64,000 bases of DNA, taken from a virus. The notes beneath the pieces were generated by a model. That model was not told where the DNA came from, ran no database searches, and worked only from the letters and a program-made list of their open reading frames with translations. The stretch is taken from the IMG/VR virus record IMGVR_UViG_3300040751_001712, positions 38,023 through 102,022 of that record; one strand, given 5' to 3'. Positions 17,890 through 27,508 of this stretch are shown here, one piece after another. Each line of letters begins with the position of its first letter. Positions within the stretch are counted from its first letter, which is position 1. The translations under genes and the position numbers were made by a program.

Positions 17890-19068
17890 ATGTCTAAAAA
17901 AAATAAAGTTGAGGGGGATGCCCTTCTGAATATAGGTAGGATGTTGACTGATGAGCTGAATAAGCACTACAAGAACTCAGACAACAAGGCTTACTTTTTA
18001 GGAGAAGAGGAGGAAGCCGTTTCTAGTGTTACAGATTTTGTGTCCACTGGATGTACTCCTTTAGATTATGCTATTGCAAATAGGAGGAATGGTGGTATAC
18101 CTGTAGGTAGGATTACTGAGATATACGGATTAGAAGGTAGCGGTAAATCTTTATTAGCCGCTCACCTTACTAAGTCTACACAACAAAAAGGCGGTCAAGT
18201 AGTCTACATAGATACTGAAAGTGCTGTAAGTAAGGAGTTTTTCTCTGCTATAGGTGTAGATTTAGATCGACTTATTCTAATACCTTTATCGGCTATAGAG
18301 GATATTTTTGAAACAATAGAAAAAGTTATTCATTCTTTTAGAGAGAAGAGTAAGGATATTCCTTTAACTATTATCGTAGACTCTATTATGGGGGCTACTA
18401 CAAAAAAGGAGTTTGAGTCTGATTATCAAAAAGACGGATATGCTACTGACAAGTCTATTATAATCAGTAAGGCTATGAGAAAGATGACTAACTTTGTAGG
18501 TATTAAGAAGGTAACTTTAGTATTTACTAATCAGTTAAGAATTAATCTTAATGCAGGTCCTTTTAGCCCTGATAAATATATTACAAGTGGGGGTAAGGCT
18601 ATTCCATTTGCCGCTTCTGTTCGTATACGTTTGAAGAGGGTAGGTAAGATACCTACACAAGGCACTGAGCTTTTAGGTTATAAGACAGAAGCTACTATTG
18701 ATAAAAATAGATTAGGACCTCCCAAAAGAAAAGTTAATTACAGTATCTACTTTTCTAGAGGTATGGATGATATTGATAGTATTTTAGAAGCTTTAGTTGA
18801 CTATAACATTATAAGTAAGACTGGTGCTTGGAACTCTTTTACGTATAAAGACAAAGTTACTGGGGAGAAACATGATACTATTAAATTTCAAAATAAAGAT
18901 TTTGTAGATTTAGTATTTAGCGATCCTTTATATAACGAGTATCTTTTAGATGAACTTGAGAAAGCTATGGTCATCCCTTATGATCCAGATAGTACTTTTG
19001 AAAAGATCTCTTACCAGGAAGATTCTAGTAAGCCTTTAGATGCTGATAGTATATTAGACTTTGACTAA
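17890..19068 (+). CDS. uvsX: UvsX/RecA-type recombinase
   Basis: 392 residues. Walker A is GLEGSGKS at residues 80-87, followed by VVYIDTESA (Walker A-associated acidic strand), a Walker B-like LTIIVDSIMG near 120-130 and the L2-region LVFTNQLRIN. The C-terminus is acidic (DADSILDFD). It forms ATP-dependent filaments on single-stranded DNA and promotes strand exchange for recombination-dependent replication. Length matches T4 UvsX (391). Its stop overlaps the start of the exonuclease gene by eight bases. Confidence 0.9.
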   Translation: MSKKNKVEGDALLNIGRMLTDELNKHYKNSDNKAYFLGEEEEAVSSVTDFVSTGCTPLDYAIANRRNGGIPVGRITEIYGLEGSGKSLLAAHLTKSTQQKGGQVVYIDTESAVSKEFFSAIGVDLDRLILIPLSAIEDIFETIEKVIHSFREKSKDIPLTIIVDSIMGATTKKEFESDYQKDGYATDKSIIISKAMRKMTNFVGIKKVTLVFTNQLRINLNAGPFSPDKYITSGGKAIPFAASVRIRLKRVGKIPTQGTELLGYKTEATIDKNRLGPPKRKVNYSIYFSRGMDDIDSILEALVDYNIISKTGAWNSFTYKDKVTGEKHDTIKFQNKDFVDLVFSDPLYNEYLLDELEKAMVIPYDPDSTFEKISYQEDSSKPLDADSILDFD

Positions 19069-20095
19069 TAGTATGGACGATAGCATTTTAGAACACTATA
19101 AAAAGTTTAGAGAAAACCAATACACCTCTAATAAGAGTAACGTAGTAATTATAGACGGTTTTAACTTGTTTATAAGACACTATGAGGTTAATCCTAGAAT
19201 AGATTCTACGGGATATCTTATAGGAGGTGTTTATGGTTTTTTTCAGAATCTTAAGAAAGTGTGTAAAGATTACATACCTAAAGAGATATTTATTGTCTTT
19301 GATGGCAAAGGAGGAAGTCTTAGGAGAAAGAAGTTGCTAAAAGAATATAAGTCCTATAGAACTCCTTCTTCAAAATATAATAGATTTCCAGATACAAAAG
19401 GTGCTGTAGATGAAAATAATGAGAGAGCTTATCAGTTCTCTCAATTATTTGAAACTTTATCTTATTTGCCTATTAAGGTATTATCTGTAGATTATATAGA
19501 GGCTGATGACTGTATATCTTATTTATGTAGAGAGGTGTTTAGTTCTGAGGAGTATCTTAAAATAATTGTTAGTACAGATAAAGATTTTTTACATTTAATA
19601 GATGATAATACTTTTATCTATAGCCATGTAAAAAAACAACTTATAGATAAAGATAGAATGGTCTCTGAGTATGGGTATTTACCTTTGAACTACTTAACTT
19701 TAAGATGCTTTACTGGCGACAGATCTGATAATATTAAAGGTGTAAAATATGTTGGCGAGAAGGGCTTAAACAAACATTTTGACCTAGACTCTAAAGATAC
19801 TGTCCTAGATGTAGAAACTGTTATAGAGAAAGCAGAAGAAGCTCTTAGCTCAGGTAAGAAAGATAAAATATTTGAGAATATAGTAAATAATAAACTTACT
19901 ATAGACAGAAACTATAATCTTATGCAGTTACTAGAACCTTCTATATCTTCTATGAACAAAACTTTAATTAGCAACATAATAGAAAAAGATCCTTTTGATT
20001 TTGATGCTAAATCTTTTTTTAGTAAATTGAGCGACTTCGGTTTTAATGTCGATAGAGATGAAATGAATTTTTGGTTACGTATATTTAAAAAGTAG
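19061..20095 (+). CDS. FEN/RNase H-type 5'-3' exonuclease
   Basis: 344 residues. The N-terminal VVIIDGFNLFIRHY (about residues 27-40) supplies the first metal-binding Asp; EIFIVFDGKGGSLRRK, VDYIEADDCISYL and IIVSTDKDFLHLI supply the other acidic clusters; GDRSDNIKGVKYVGEKG is the helix-hairpin-helix region. This is the PolA-N/T4 RNase H fold, which removes RNA primers and flaps. The first usable ATG is at 19073 if the overlapping 19061 start is not used; the annotated start begins MTNSMDD. Confidence 0.85.
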   Translation: MTNSMDDSILEHYKKFRENQYTSNKSNVVIIDGFNLFIRHYEVNPRIDSTGYLIGGVYGFFQNLKKVCKDYIPKEIFIVFDGKGGSLRRKKLLKEYKSYRTPSSKYNRFPDTKGAVDENNERAYQFSQLFETLSYLPIKVLSVDYIEADDCISYLCREVFSSEEYLKIIVSTDKDFLHLIDDNTFIYSHVKKQLIDKDRMVSEYGYLPLNYLTLRCFTGDRSDNIKGVKYVGEKGLNKHFDLDSKDTVLDVETVIEKAEEALSSGKKDKIFENIVNNKLTIDRNYNLMQLLEPSISSMNKTLISNIIEKDPFDFDAKSFFSKLSDFGFNVDRDEMNFWLRIFKK

Positions 20096-20097
20096 AT

Positions 20098-21417
20098 ATG
20101 ACAGATAGTTTTAATGTTTATGGAAGGGACTTTGAGACAAAAGTAGTCGCTTCCATATTAGAAGATAGTTCTTTTTTGGCACAGGCATCAGACATACTCA
20201 AGCCAGAGTACTTTGTTAATCCTTCATATTCTTGGGTAGTATCTTCTATATTGAGCTACTATGAGGAATACAAAAAGTCACCATCTTCTACAGTTATAAA
20301 GACTGAGATAGTAAATTCTGGGCGAGATGATAACTTCAAAACTGAAGCTTTCTTGTTTCTTAAAGATGCTAATGAACAGTTAAAGTCCTCAGATCTATCT
20401 TATGTAAAAGATAAAGTATTACAGTTCTGTAAGAACAATGCTTTGAGAATAGCTATAAAAGATTCTATTCCTTTACTAGAAAAGAACGATTTTGATTCAG
20501 TTAAGGTACTGATAGATAAGGCACATAAAATAGGCATGTCTAAAGATATCGGACATGTTTATAAAGATTCCTTTGATCTTAGGTATTCGGAAGAGAGTAG
20601 GTATGCAGTAAAAACTCCCTGGAGTCCTATTAATAGGATAAGTCAAGGAGGCTTAGGTCCAGGAGAGTTAGGTATAGTAGTGGCTCCTTCTGGAGCAGGT
20701 AAGTCTTGGGTACTTAGTTCTTTAGGAGCATCCGCCGCAAAAGAAGGAAAGACAGTAGTACACTATACTTTAGAGTTAAATAAGATCTACACTTCTAAAA
20801 GATATGATAGTATTTTTAGTAAGTTTCAAAACTCAGAACTAGAAGTAAATAAAGAAGAGGTTAGGAAGATAGTAGAATCTCTTAAAGGTAATATTGTTGT
20901 ACAAGATTATCCTTCTAAAGGAGCTTCTATTAATACTATAAGAGGACATTTAGATAGGTGTATTGCTAATGAAATAGTTCCTGATCTTATTATAGTTGAT
21001 TATGCTGATTTGTTGAAAGGAGGACATAAGGAGTTAAGAACAGAGTTAAACCAAATTTATATGAGTCTTAGGGAGCTGTCTAGTGAGTACAACTGTCCTG
21101 TATGGACTGCTTCTCAAAGTAATAGGTCTTCTATTGATGAGGAAGTAATACAAGCCAATAGGATAGCAGAAGATTATTCTAAGATAGCTACTGGTGATTT
21201 TATAATATCTTTGGCTAGAAGGACAGAGGATAAGACTTCTGGTATCGCTAACATGCATATAATAAAAAATAGGTTTGGTCCTGATGGTATGACCTTTCCT
21301 TGTAGGTTCAACGCTTCTATAGGAGATATAGAAGTTCTGGAGAATCCTATAGATAATGCTGTATCACGTCCTGCTGTGAGTGGTAGTTTTGATGTTTCTA
21401 ATTTTAGTTTTGATTAA
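20098..21417 (+). CDS. Replicative DNA helicase (DnaB/gp41 family)
   Basis: 439 residues. The N-terminal 140 residues resemble the DnaB N-terminal domain (FETKVVASILEDSSF, EYFVNPSYSWV). Walker A is APSGAGKS at 196-203, Walker B is DLIIVDYADLL near 298-308, and VWTASQSNRS is the H3 region. C-terminal IIKNRFGPDG fits the family. It is the hexameric 5'-3' helicase of the fork. It ends in a gp41-like FDVSNFSFD tail reminiscent of partner-binding tails. No separate primase is visible in the window. Confidence 0.87.
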   Translation: MTDSFNVYGRDFETKVVASILEDSSFLAQASDILKPEYFVNPSYSWVVSSILSYYEEYKKSPSSTVIKTEIVNSGRDDNFKTEAFLFLKDANEQLKSSDLSYVKDKVLQFCKNNALRIAIKDSIPLLEKNDFDSVKVLIDKAHKIGMSKDIGHVYKDSFDLRYSEESRYAVKTPWSPINRISQGGLGPGELGIVVAPSGAGKSWVLSSLGASAAKEGKTVVHYTLELNKIYTSKRYDSIFSKFQNSELEVNKEEVRKIVESLKGNIVVQDYPSKGASINTIRGHLDRCIANEIVPDLIIVDYADLLKGGHKELRTELNQIYMSLRELSSEYNCPVWTASQSNRSSIDEEVIQANRIAEDYSKIATGDFIISLARRTEDKTSGIANMHIIKNRFGPDGMTFPCRFNASIGDIEVLENPIDNAVSRPAVSGSFDVSNFSFD

Positions 21418-21457
21418 TTTTTTATTATTTTAGTCTTGTTTTTAGGTTATAGTTTTA

Positions 21458-21465
21458 TATTTATA
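21458..21465 (+). promoter_or_regulatory. TATTTATA promoter-like element
   Basis: TATTTATA within TTATATTTATAGTTGC, 26 bases before nrdB, in the 74-base gap after the helicase gene. It is one of few copies ahead of a non-structural gene. Confidence 0.4.
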
Positions 21466-21491
21466 GTTGCATTCATTTTAAAATAACTGCT

Positions 21492-22475
21492 ATGGAAAAG
21501 AGAAGAATTTTCGATGGTAGAACTAACATTCTACCATACGACTACCCGTCTTTACTTGAATATAAAGACGCTATTAGACACTCCTATTGGATTGATACAG
21601 AGTATAACTTTACTACAGACATTAACGATTTTAAAGTGAATGTATCTGAGTTAGAGCGGAGTATCATAAAAAAGACTATGCTGGCAATATCTCAGATAGA
21701 GGTTAATGTAAAAACCTTTTGGGCAGATATGTACAAACGCATGCCTATTACTGAGATAGGTGATGTGGGTATGACTTTTGCCGAGAGTGAGGTAAGGCAT
21801 AAAGATGCCTATGCACGTTTACTTAGAATTTTAGGATTAGAAGATGAGTTTAGGACTGTTGTGGATATTCCTGCTATTAAAGATCGTATTGCCTATTTGT
21901 CTAAATATTTAGATGGTACTAGAAGTAGAGACGATAAAATGTATACTAAATCTGTATTATTATTTTCTCTATTCATTGAGCATGTTTCTTTGTTTAGCCA
22001 GTTCCTTATTATGATGTCTTTTAATAAAGAAAAGAACATATTCAAAGGCATATCTAATGTTGTAGAAGCTACTTCTAAAGAAGAAGATATACATGGTAAT
22101 TTTGGTGCGGAGATAATTAATATAATAAGAAAAGAGTATCCAGAGTGGTTTGATGATGACTTTACTTCTTTAATTTATTCTGCATGTAATAAAGCCTATA
22201 AAGCAGAGTGTAAGATTTTAGATTGGATATTCGAAAATGGAGAATTAGAATTTTTATCAAAGAAGACTATTCAACATTTTATTATGAATAGATTTAATAA
22301 TTCTTTGGAGAAGATTGGAATAAAACCTTTATTTGCTGTAGATGCGACTGAATTAGAAAAAACTAAGTGGTTTGATGTAGAGGTAACTTCTACTAAGGAA
22401 GGAGACTTTTTCTATAAGAGACAAATAGACTATTCTAAAAAACAGAAGTCTATTACTGAAGATGATTTATTTTAA
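21492..22475 (+). CDS. nrdB: Ribonucleotide reductase class I beta subunit
   Basis: 327 residues. Metal ligands are seen as E70, the E100-x-x-H103 pair in AESEVRHKDAY, and later EHVSLF and EEDIHGNF. Tyr107, four residues after H103, is at the radical position, so a tyrosyl-radical diiron enzyme is expected. It supplies the radical to the alpha subunit encoded 17 bases downstream and so supports dNTP synthesis for phage replication. Confidence 0.93.
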   Translation: MEKRRIFDGRTNILPYDYPSLLEYKDAIRHSYWIDTEYNFTTDINDFKVNVSELERSIIKKTMLAISQIEVNVKTFWADMYKRMPITEIGDVGMTFAESEVRHKDAYARLLRILGLEDEFRTVVDIPAIKDRIAYLSKYLDGTRSRDDKMYTKSVLLFSLFIEHVSLFSQFLIMMSFNKEKNIFKGISNVVEATSKEEDIHGNFGAEIINIIRKEYPEWFDDDFTSLIYSACNKAYKAECKILDWIFENGELEFLSKKTIQHFIMNRFNNSLEKIGIKPLFAVDATELEKTKWFDVEVTSTKEGDFFYKRQIDYSKKQKSITEDDLF

Positions 22476-22492
22476 ATTAAAAGATTAAAGAA

Positions 22493-25246
22493 ATGTCGTA
22501 CGATAAATATTATTGGCTTAATGATGATGCAAGAACTTTCTTATCAAGAGGGTATATACAAGAATCTGCCGAAGAAAGAATTAAGGAAATAGCAGATGCT
22601 GCTGAAAGATTATTAGGTATCCAAGGGTTCTCTGAAAAGTTTGAAGACTATATGTCAAGAGGTTTTTATAGTCTTTCTACTCCTGTGTGGGTTAATTTCG
22701 CTAAAGATAAAGGACTGCCTATAAGTTGTTATGGCTCCTATGTTGATGATAGTATGGATTCTATGTTAGATGTTACAAAAGAGATTGGAATGATGTCAAA
22801 ATATGGAGGAGGAACTTCTGCTTATTTAGGTGATATACGGCCAAGAGGTGCTTCTATAAGAACTGGCGGTAAGGCTGATGGACCAGTACATTATGCTAAA
22901 CTTTATGATACTGTTATAGATGTGTGTAAACAAGCTGAAGCAAGACGAGGTGCTTGTGCTGTATACTTACCCGTAGAACACGATGATATTTTGGAATTTT
23001 TAGATATTGCCACAGAAGGTAATCCTATTCAAAATTTACAGTATGGAGTTACTGTTGGAGATGAGTGGTTACAACATATGAAAGATGGGGATTCCTATAA
23101 GAGAAAAGTTTGGGCGAAGATTATACAAAGAAGAGGAGAGATTGGACTTCCTTATATTATGTTCAGAACTACAGCTAACCTTAATACTCCTTACAAGTAT
23201 TTACCTTATACTATAAAAGCGTCTAATCTATGTTTAACTTCTGATCAAAGGGTTGTTACCTCAAAAGGGTATTTAACAGTACAAGAACTCTATGAAAGTG
23301 AGGAGGAGCTAATTTTGTTTGATGGAGAGAAAGAAGTTAAAGCATCAAAAATGTTATTAAGGGATGATAATTCAGAAGTTCTTAAAATAACTTATTCAAA
23401 TGGAATGTCTCAAAAAGTAAGTCCTAATCACGGAATAGCTGTGTTAAATGATACTAAAAAAGATATAGTAAGAGTAGAGGCTAAAGATTTAAGAATAGGA
23501 GATTATGTTGCTACTCAAACTAATAAAGGTATCTTCGGAACAGTAGATATGAAAGATGAAGCATTTTTATTAGGATTATATCAAGCAGATGGAACACAGC
23601 ATAAAGATTCGATTATGATTGATATATGGGAAAATGATTTTGATTTAGTAGATGAAATCCAAGAAAAATTTAATAAAATACATTATGAATATGGTTGTGA
23701 TACTTATCAAGTAGTTAATCAAACGGGCAAAACTAATTCTGTAAGAAAAAGAAAACCAGCTGAGTTCGTTGAGTGCTGTACTAACCAATCTACAGTTAGA
23801 AAGAAACGATTAACTTCAAGAACTTTAAAAAAAGCATTAAACTTTGAAAAAGGGTATGTTCCATCTTGGGTATGGGAGGCTAATGAAGAGACTGTATGGT
23901 CATATTTAAGAGGTCTTTTATATGCAGATGGTACAGCAAATTTAGGAACTTCTAACGGTAATCCATTACAAATAAGTTATGCTTGTATCAACAGAGGCTT
24001 TTTGGAAGAATTACAAGTATTATTTACAAATTTAGGACTCTCTTCTTCTATAAAAATATTAAGACATGCAGGAGAAACTTTATTGCCTGATGGTAAAGGT
24101 GGTCATAAATATTATAATACTCAAGATTGTTGGCGATTAATATTTTCAAATAAAAATGATGCTTTAAAAATAGAAGAAAAAACATCTTTCCTAACAAGAA
24201 AAGGTGTGGTTATAGAGTCAAGAGATTACAGAGATAATTCTAAAAAAAGAGCAAAGGTAATATCCATAGAAAAATTAGAAAATGAACCAGTATACTGTCC
24301 GACTGTTTATACTGATGAGCATATTTTTGTTTCAAATGGGTTGAAAACTTTTAATTGTTCGGAGATAATGCTCCCTTCAGATGATGATGTATCTTTTGTT
24401 TGTTGCATAGGATCTATAAACTTACTACATTGGGATGAGATAGAGAAAACAGATGCTGTAGAAACCTATGTTTATTTTTTAAATGCAGTAATGGATGAGT
24501 TCATACAAAAGGCTTGGGATTTACCAGGAATGAAGAAAGCTCATAGATTCGCAAGAGAACATAGGGCAATAGGTGTAGGAGTTTTAGGGTATCACTCTTT
24601 ACTTCAGTCTAAAAATATAGCTTTTGAGTCCTTACAAGCAAAGCAATACAATCATAAGATTTTTAGTACATTAAAAGAGCGTACAGATAAGGCTTCTCAA
24701 GATTTATATATGTCTATGCCTACAAAGTATCAATGTGTTAGAGATGGATATGCTAACTCTACTTTAATGGCTATTGCTCCTACAAAATCAAGTTCTTTTA
24801 TTTTAGGTCAAGTATCTATGGGTATTGAGCCTATTAAGTCTAATTACTTCGTAAAAGATTTAGCAAAGATAAAGACTGTATATAAGAATCCTTTCTTAAA
24901 AGCAGAGTTAGAAAAGTATAGTTTAGATACCGAAGAAGTTTGGGATAGCATTCTTAAAAAAGATGGATCCGTACAGCACTTAGATTTTCCTACAAAAGAA
25001 GTGTTCAAAACTTTTGTAGAGATTTCTCCAAAGGAAATAATTTTACAAGCAGCACAGAGGCAGAAGTATATAGACCAGTCTCAGAGTTTAAATTTACAAA
25101 TACACCCTTCAATACCTGCTAAAGATATTAATCAACTATATTTATATGCTTGGGAGGAAGGTATCAAAACTCTGTACTACCAGTTTAGTCAAAACTCTGC
25201 ACAAATGTTTTCAAGAAATATTTTAGAATGTGTAAGTTGTGAGTAA
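22493..25246 (+). CDS. nrdA: Ribonucleotide reductase class I alpha subunit with intein
   Basis: 917-residue precursor; after removal of the 375-residue intein (residues 247-621) the enzyme is 542 residues. The N-extein has STPVWVNF, ISCYGSYVDDSMDSML and GGGTSAYLGDIRPRG. The exteins join as SNL plus CSEIMLPSD, recreating the NLCxEI active-site motif. The C-terminus ends CVSCE, the redox-active Cys pair. There is no N-terminal ATP-cone, so dATP inhibition is probably absent. It converts ribonucleotides to deoxyribonucleotides with NrdB. Confidence 0.93.
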   Translation: MSYDKYYWLNDDARTFLSRGYIQESAEERIKEIADAAERLLGIQGFSEKFEDYMSRGFYSLSTPVWVNFAKDKGLPISCYGSYVDDSMDSMLDVTKEIGMMSKYGGGTSAYLGDIRPRGASIRTGGKADGPVHYAKLYDTVIDVCKQAEARRGACAVYLPVEHDDILEFLDIATEGNPIQNLQYGVTVGDEWLQHMKDGDSYKRKVWAKIIQRRGEIGLPYIMFRTTANLNTPYKYLPYTIKASNLCLTSDQRVVTSKGYLTVQELYESEEELILFDGEKEVKASKMLLRDDNSEVLKITYSNGMSQKVSPNHGIAVLNDTKKDIVRVEAKDLRIGDYVATQTNKGIFGTVDMKDEAFLLGLYQADGTQHKDSIMIDIWENDFDLVDEIQEKFNKIHYEYGCDTYQVVNQTGKTNSVRKRKPAEFVECCTNQSTVRKKRLTSRTLKKALNFEKGYVPSWVWEANEETVWSYLRGLLYADGTANLGTSNGNPLQISYACINRGFLEELQVLFTNLGLSSSIKILRHAGETLLPDGKGGHKYYNTQDCWRLIFSNKNDALKIEEKTSFLTRKGVVIESRDYRDNSKKRAKVISIEKLENEPVYCPTVYTDEHIFVSNGLKTFNCSEIMLPSDDDVSFVCCIGSINLLHWDEIEKTDAVETYVYFLNAVMDEFIQKAWDLPGMKKAHRFAREHRAIGVGVLGYHSLLQSKNIAFESLQAKQYNHKIFSTLKERTDKASQDLYMSMPTKYQCVRDGYANSTLMAIAPTKSSSFILGQVSMGIEPIKSNYFVKDLAKIKTVYKNPFLKAELEKYSLDTEEVWDSILKKDGSVQHLDFPTKEVFKTFVEISPKEIILQAAQRQKYIDQSQSLNLQIHPSIPAKDINQLYLYAWEEGIKTLYYQFSQNSAQMFSRNILECVSCE
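23231..24355 (+). other. Intein with LAGLIDADG homing endonuclease inside NrdA
   Basis: A 375-residue in-frame element starts at Cys (CLTSDQRVVTSKGYLTVQEL, block A) and ends HIFVSNGLKTFN before a Cys +1 residue. Block B is SPNHG. Two LAGLIDADG-type motifs are FLLGLYQADGT and YLRGLLYADGTA (coding near 23561-23594 and 23905-23937). The penultimate residue is Phe instead of the usual His, which some functional inteins tolerate. The insertion lies between Leu and the catalytic Cys of NL/CSEI, so splicing is needed for activity. Confidence 0.92.
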
Positions 25247-25458
25247 TGTTTTTAGTTGTTGTTTATAAGGAGTCAAAAAAAAGTAAAGAAAAAATTAGTA
25301 TATTTACAGAAAATACTTTAGACGATTTGTTAAGTATATCCAAAAAAAAGCCTCTTCTTCCCTATGAGTACGAGATAGTATACATAGGTGTGGGAGAGGC
25401 TTTTAAGGATAGATTTATACAGGAGTACGGTATTAGTTATAAAGAAAAAGATAAATAA
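25246..25458 (+). CDS. Unidentified small protein
   Basis: 70 residues, Lys-rich, overlapping both neighbours by one base (TAATG), hence co-translated with nrdA and the helicase gene. FLVVVYK at the N-terminus and YEIVYIGVGEAF suggest a small alpha/beta fold. Function unknown. Confidence 0.6.
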   Translation: MFLVVVYKESKKSKEKISIFTENTLDDLLSISKKKPLLPYEYEIVYIGVGEAFKDRFIQEYGISYKEKDK

Positions 25459-26795
25459 TGAAGTTACGATCAAATCAAATAGAACCTGTAAATAAAGGTG
25501 TAGAGTTTTTTAATAGTAAGGACGCAAAGCCTTCTATTATAGTGGCTCCTACTGCTTTTGGGAAGTCTGTGGTAATAGCGAGTATAGCTGACAGGATACA
25601 AGACAAGGTTATCGTTCTGCAACCATCAAAAGAATTACTAGAACAGAACTACAACAAGTATATAAATTTGGGCGGAGAGGCTAATATATTTTCTGCATCA
25701 ATGAATACTAAAGAGATAGGGAACGTCACTTACGCAACTATAGGCTCTATAGTAAAAGCATCTAAAAAAGTAAAAGAACTAGGGATAAAAAAAATAATAA
25801 TAGATGAGTGTGATAGATTCCCAAGAGAGCCTTCAGGTATGTTGAGGAAATTCTTAAACGCTATAAACGCATCTCATATCTTAGGCCTTACTGCTACTCC
25901 TTTAAAGTTACAGACTAATAGAGATTTAGATGGTAATAACTTTTCTAAACTAGTAATGCTTACTAACAGATCAAGTAAGGGTAATTTTTTTAAAGATATA
26001 ATCTATGTAGCTCAGATAAAAGAAATACTAGAACTTAAATACTGGACTCCTATAGTTTATGAGTCTGTTAAGTTCGATACTGATTTCTTACTATTTAATA
26101 CTTCAAAGTCTGATTATACTGAAGACTCTATAAACTATGCCTATAGAGTATCTAATGTAGAGCAAACTATAATAGATAAAGTTAGCTCTTTGACTGACAG
26201 AAAATCTATACTTATAGCTGTACCTAGTATACAAGAAGCCGAGTCTTTGTCAAAAAAGATACCAGGTTCTGCTGTACTGCACAGCAAACTTAATAAAGTA
26301 GATAGAGATTATATAGTAGATAACTTTAAATCTGGGAACATAAAAGTTGTTGTTCAAGTTAATATACTTACAGTAGGGTTTGATTATCCAGAATTAGATT
26401 GTCTTATATGTGCAAGACCTACGTCTTCTCTTTCTTGGTGGTATCAATTTGTGGGGAGAGGAACAAGAATACACCCTGACAAAAAAGATGTACTGGTTAT
26501 AGATTTGGTGGGTTCTTTAGAAAGATTTGGTAAGGTTGAGGATCTGGTATATAAACAAGATGATAAAGGAAGATGGGAGCTGTACGGAAAGAAAGAACAA
26601 AAACTTACTTCAGTACCTATACACGAGTTTAGTATGGAATCTACATCTGATGAAGTTATTATGACTTTTGGAAAATATAAAGGTATACCTATTAGTAGGA
26701 TGCCTAAGAGATATATTAATTGGTTATTAGAGAATGTTAGTTGGTCAGAAGAACAGATGGAGCTTAGAAATAACCTAATTAATATAATAGAATGA
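25458..26795 (+). CDS. uvsW: UvsW-like SF2 helicase with C-terminal DUF3820-like domain
   Basis: 445 residues. Motif I is APTAFGKS (30-37), motif II is DECD (116-119), motif III region GLTATP, motif VI VGRGTRIHPDK. The C-terminal 45 residues (MTFGKYKGIPISRMP, then YINWLLENV) match the DUF3820-type module found at the ends of some nucleases and helicases. UvsW-type helicases process recombination intermediates and R-loops and control origin use in T4. The DECD box is slightly unusual against DEAH/DExH. Confidence 0.82.
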   Translation: MKLRSNQIEPVNKGVEFFNSKDAKPSIIVAPTAFGKSVVIASIADRIQDKVIVLQPSKELLEQNYNKYINLGGEANIFSASMNTKEIGNVTYATIGSIVKASKKVKELGIKKIIIDECDRFPREPSGMLRKFLNAINASHILGLTATPLKLQTNRDLDGNNFSKLVMLTNRSSKGNFFKDIIYVAQIKEILELKYWTPIVYESVKFDTDFLLFNTSKSDYTEDSINYAYRVSNVEQTIIDKVSSLTDRKSILIAVPSIQEAESLSKKIPGSAVLHSKLNKVDRDYIVDNFKSGNIKVVVQVNILTVGFDYPELDCLICARPTSSLSWWYQFVGRGTRIHPDKKDVLVIDLVGSLERFGKVEDLVYKQDDKGRWELYGKKEQKLTSVPIHEFSMESTSDEVIMTFGKYKGIPISRMPKRYINWLLENVSWSEEQMELRNNLINIIE

Positions 26796-27010
26796 GAAGA
26801 CATTACAACAGTAAATCTTTAGAAGACTTATTGTTTAAAGCTGAAAAGAAAGGAATAAGGAAACAAGTAATAGATCTAGCTTATGAACTTAATAGAGAAC
26901 ATAATGTAGATTTTTTTGATTCTTTTTTTGATGCTTACTTAATTGTAAAAACTCAAAACATTTATAATAATGGAGCAAATACAGGAAACAAATATACTCA
27001 TAGCAAATAG
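26792..27010 (+). CDS. Unidentified small protein
   Basis: 72 residues, basic N-terminus, starting inside the previous gene's stop (ATGA overlap). Contains SLEDLLFKAEKKGIRKQVID, predicted helical. Its 3' end overlaps the next gene by 41 bases in another frame. Function unknown. Confidence 0.5.
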   Translation: MRRHYNSKSLEDLLFKAEKKGIRKQVIDLAYELNREHNVDFFDSFFDAYLIVKTQNIYNNGANTGNKYTHSK

Positions 27011-27239
27011 AGTGCCTCCAGGAGATAGATGGATGTTAGTGGATGAGAATAATAAACCTGTAAATGGAGAAGTTATAGAAGGCATTATAGAGGTTATGAG
27101 TGAGTATATGAGGAACAATGATTACAAAGGGGACTACAGACTGTCTCCTTTAAATGGAGAACTCTTCGTTATTAAGCACGATGTAATACAGGTAGAGAAG
27201 CCGAAGCCTAAAAAGTATGATTTATATGGTGAATTTTAA
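26970..27239 (+). CDS. Unidentified small protein
   Basis: 89 residues, with PPGDRWMLVDENNKPVNGEV and FVIKHDVIQ. ATG at 26970 lies within the preceding gene; no later ATG gives a better start before the conserved-looking VPPGDRW. Function unknown. Confidence 0.5.
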   Translation: MEQIQETNILIANRVPPGDRWMLVDENNKPVNGEVIEGIIEVMSEYMRNNDYKGDYRLSPLNGELFVIKHDVIQVEKPKPKKYDLYGEF

Positions 27240-27252
27240 ATAAAATAATGTT

Positions 27253-27504
27253 ATGAAAGAACAAGATTTAATTGATTTAAACTTCGATAAAATAGAAGTA
27301 TCCCAAGAAGAGTCGGGATGTAATGATGCATTCTATTACTACACATATGACTTCAAGAATTTTTCTCTTATTACAGCATCCAACGATGAAATATTAGATG
27401 ATAATTCTTGGTATGTAGAAATATTTGAGTATGAAGATTTTAGATTTACTGATAGAGAAGATTTAGAAAAACTCATAGAATTGTTGGAAGCTAATAGAGC
27501 GTAG
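27253..27504 (+). CDS. Unidentified small acidic protein
   Basis: 83 residues, strongly acidic, with aromatic-rich FYYYTYDFKNFSLITAS. Starts after AATAATGTT and ends four bases before the next gene. No recognised family. Confidence 0.55.
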   Translation: MKEQDLIDLNFDKIEVSQEESGCNDAFYYYTYDFKNFSLITASNDEILDDNSWYVEIFEYEDFRFTDREDLEKLIELLEANRA

Positions 27505-27508
27505 GTAT

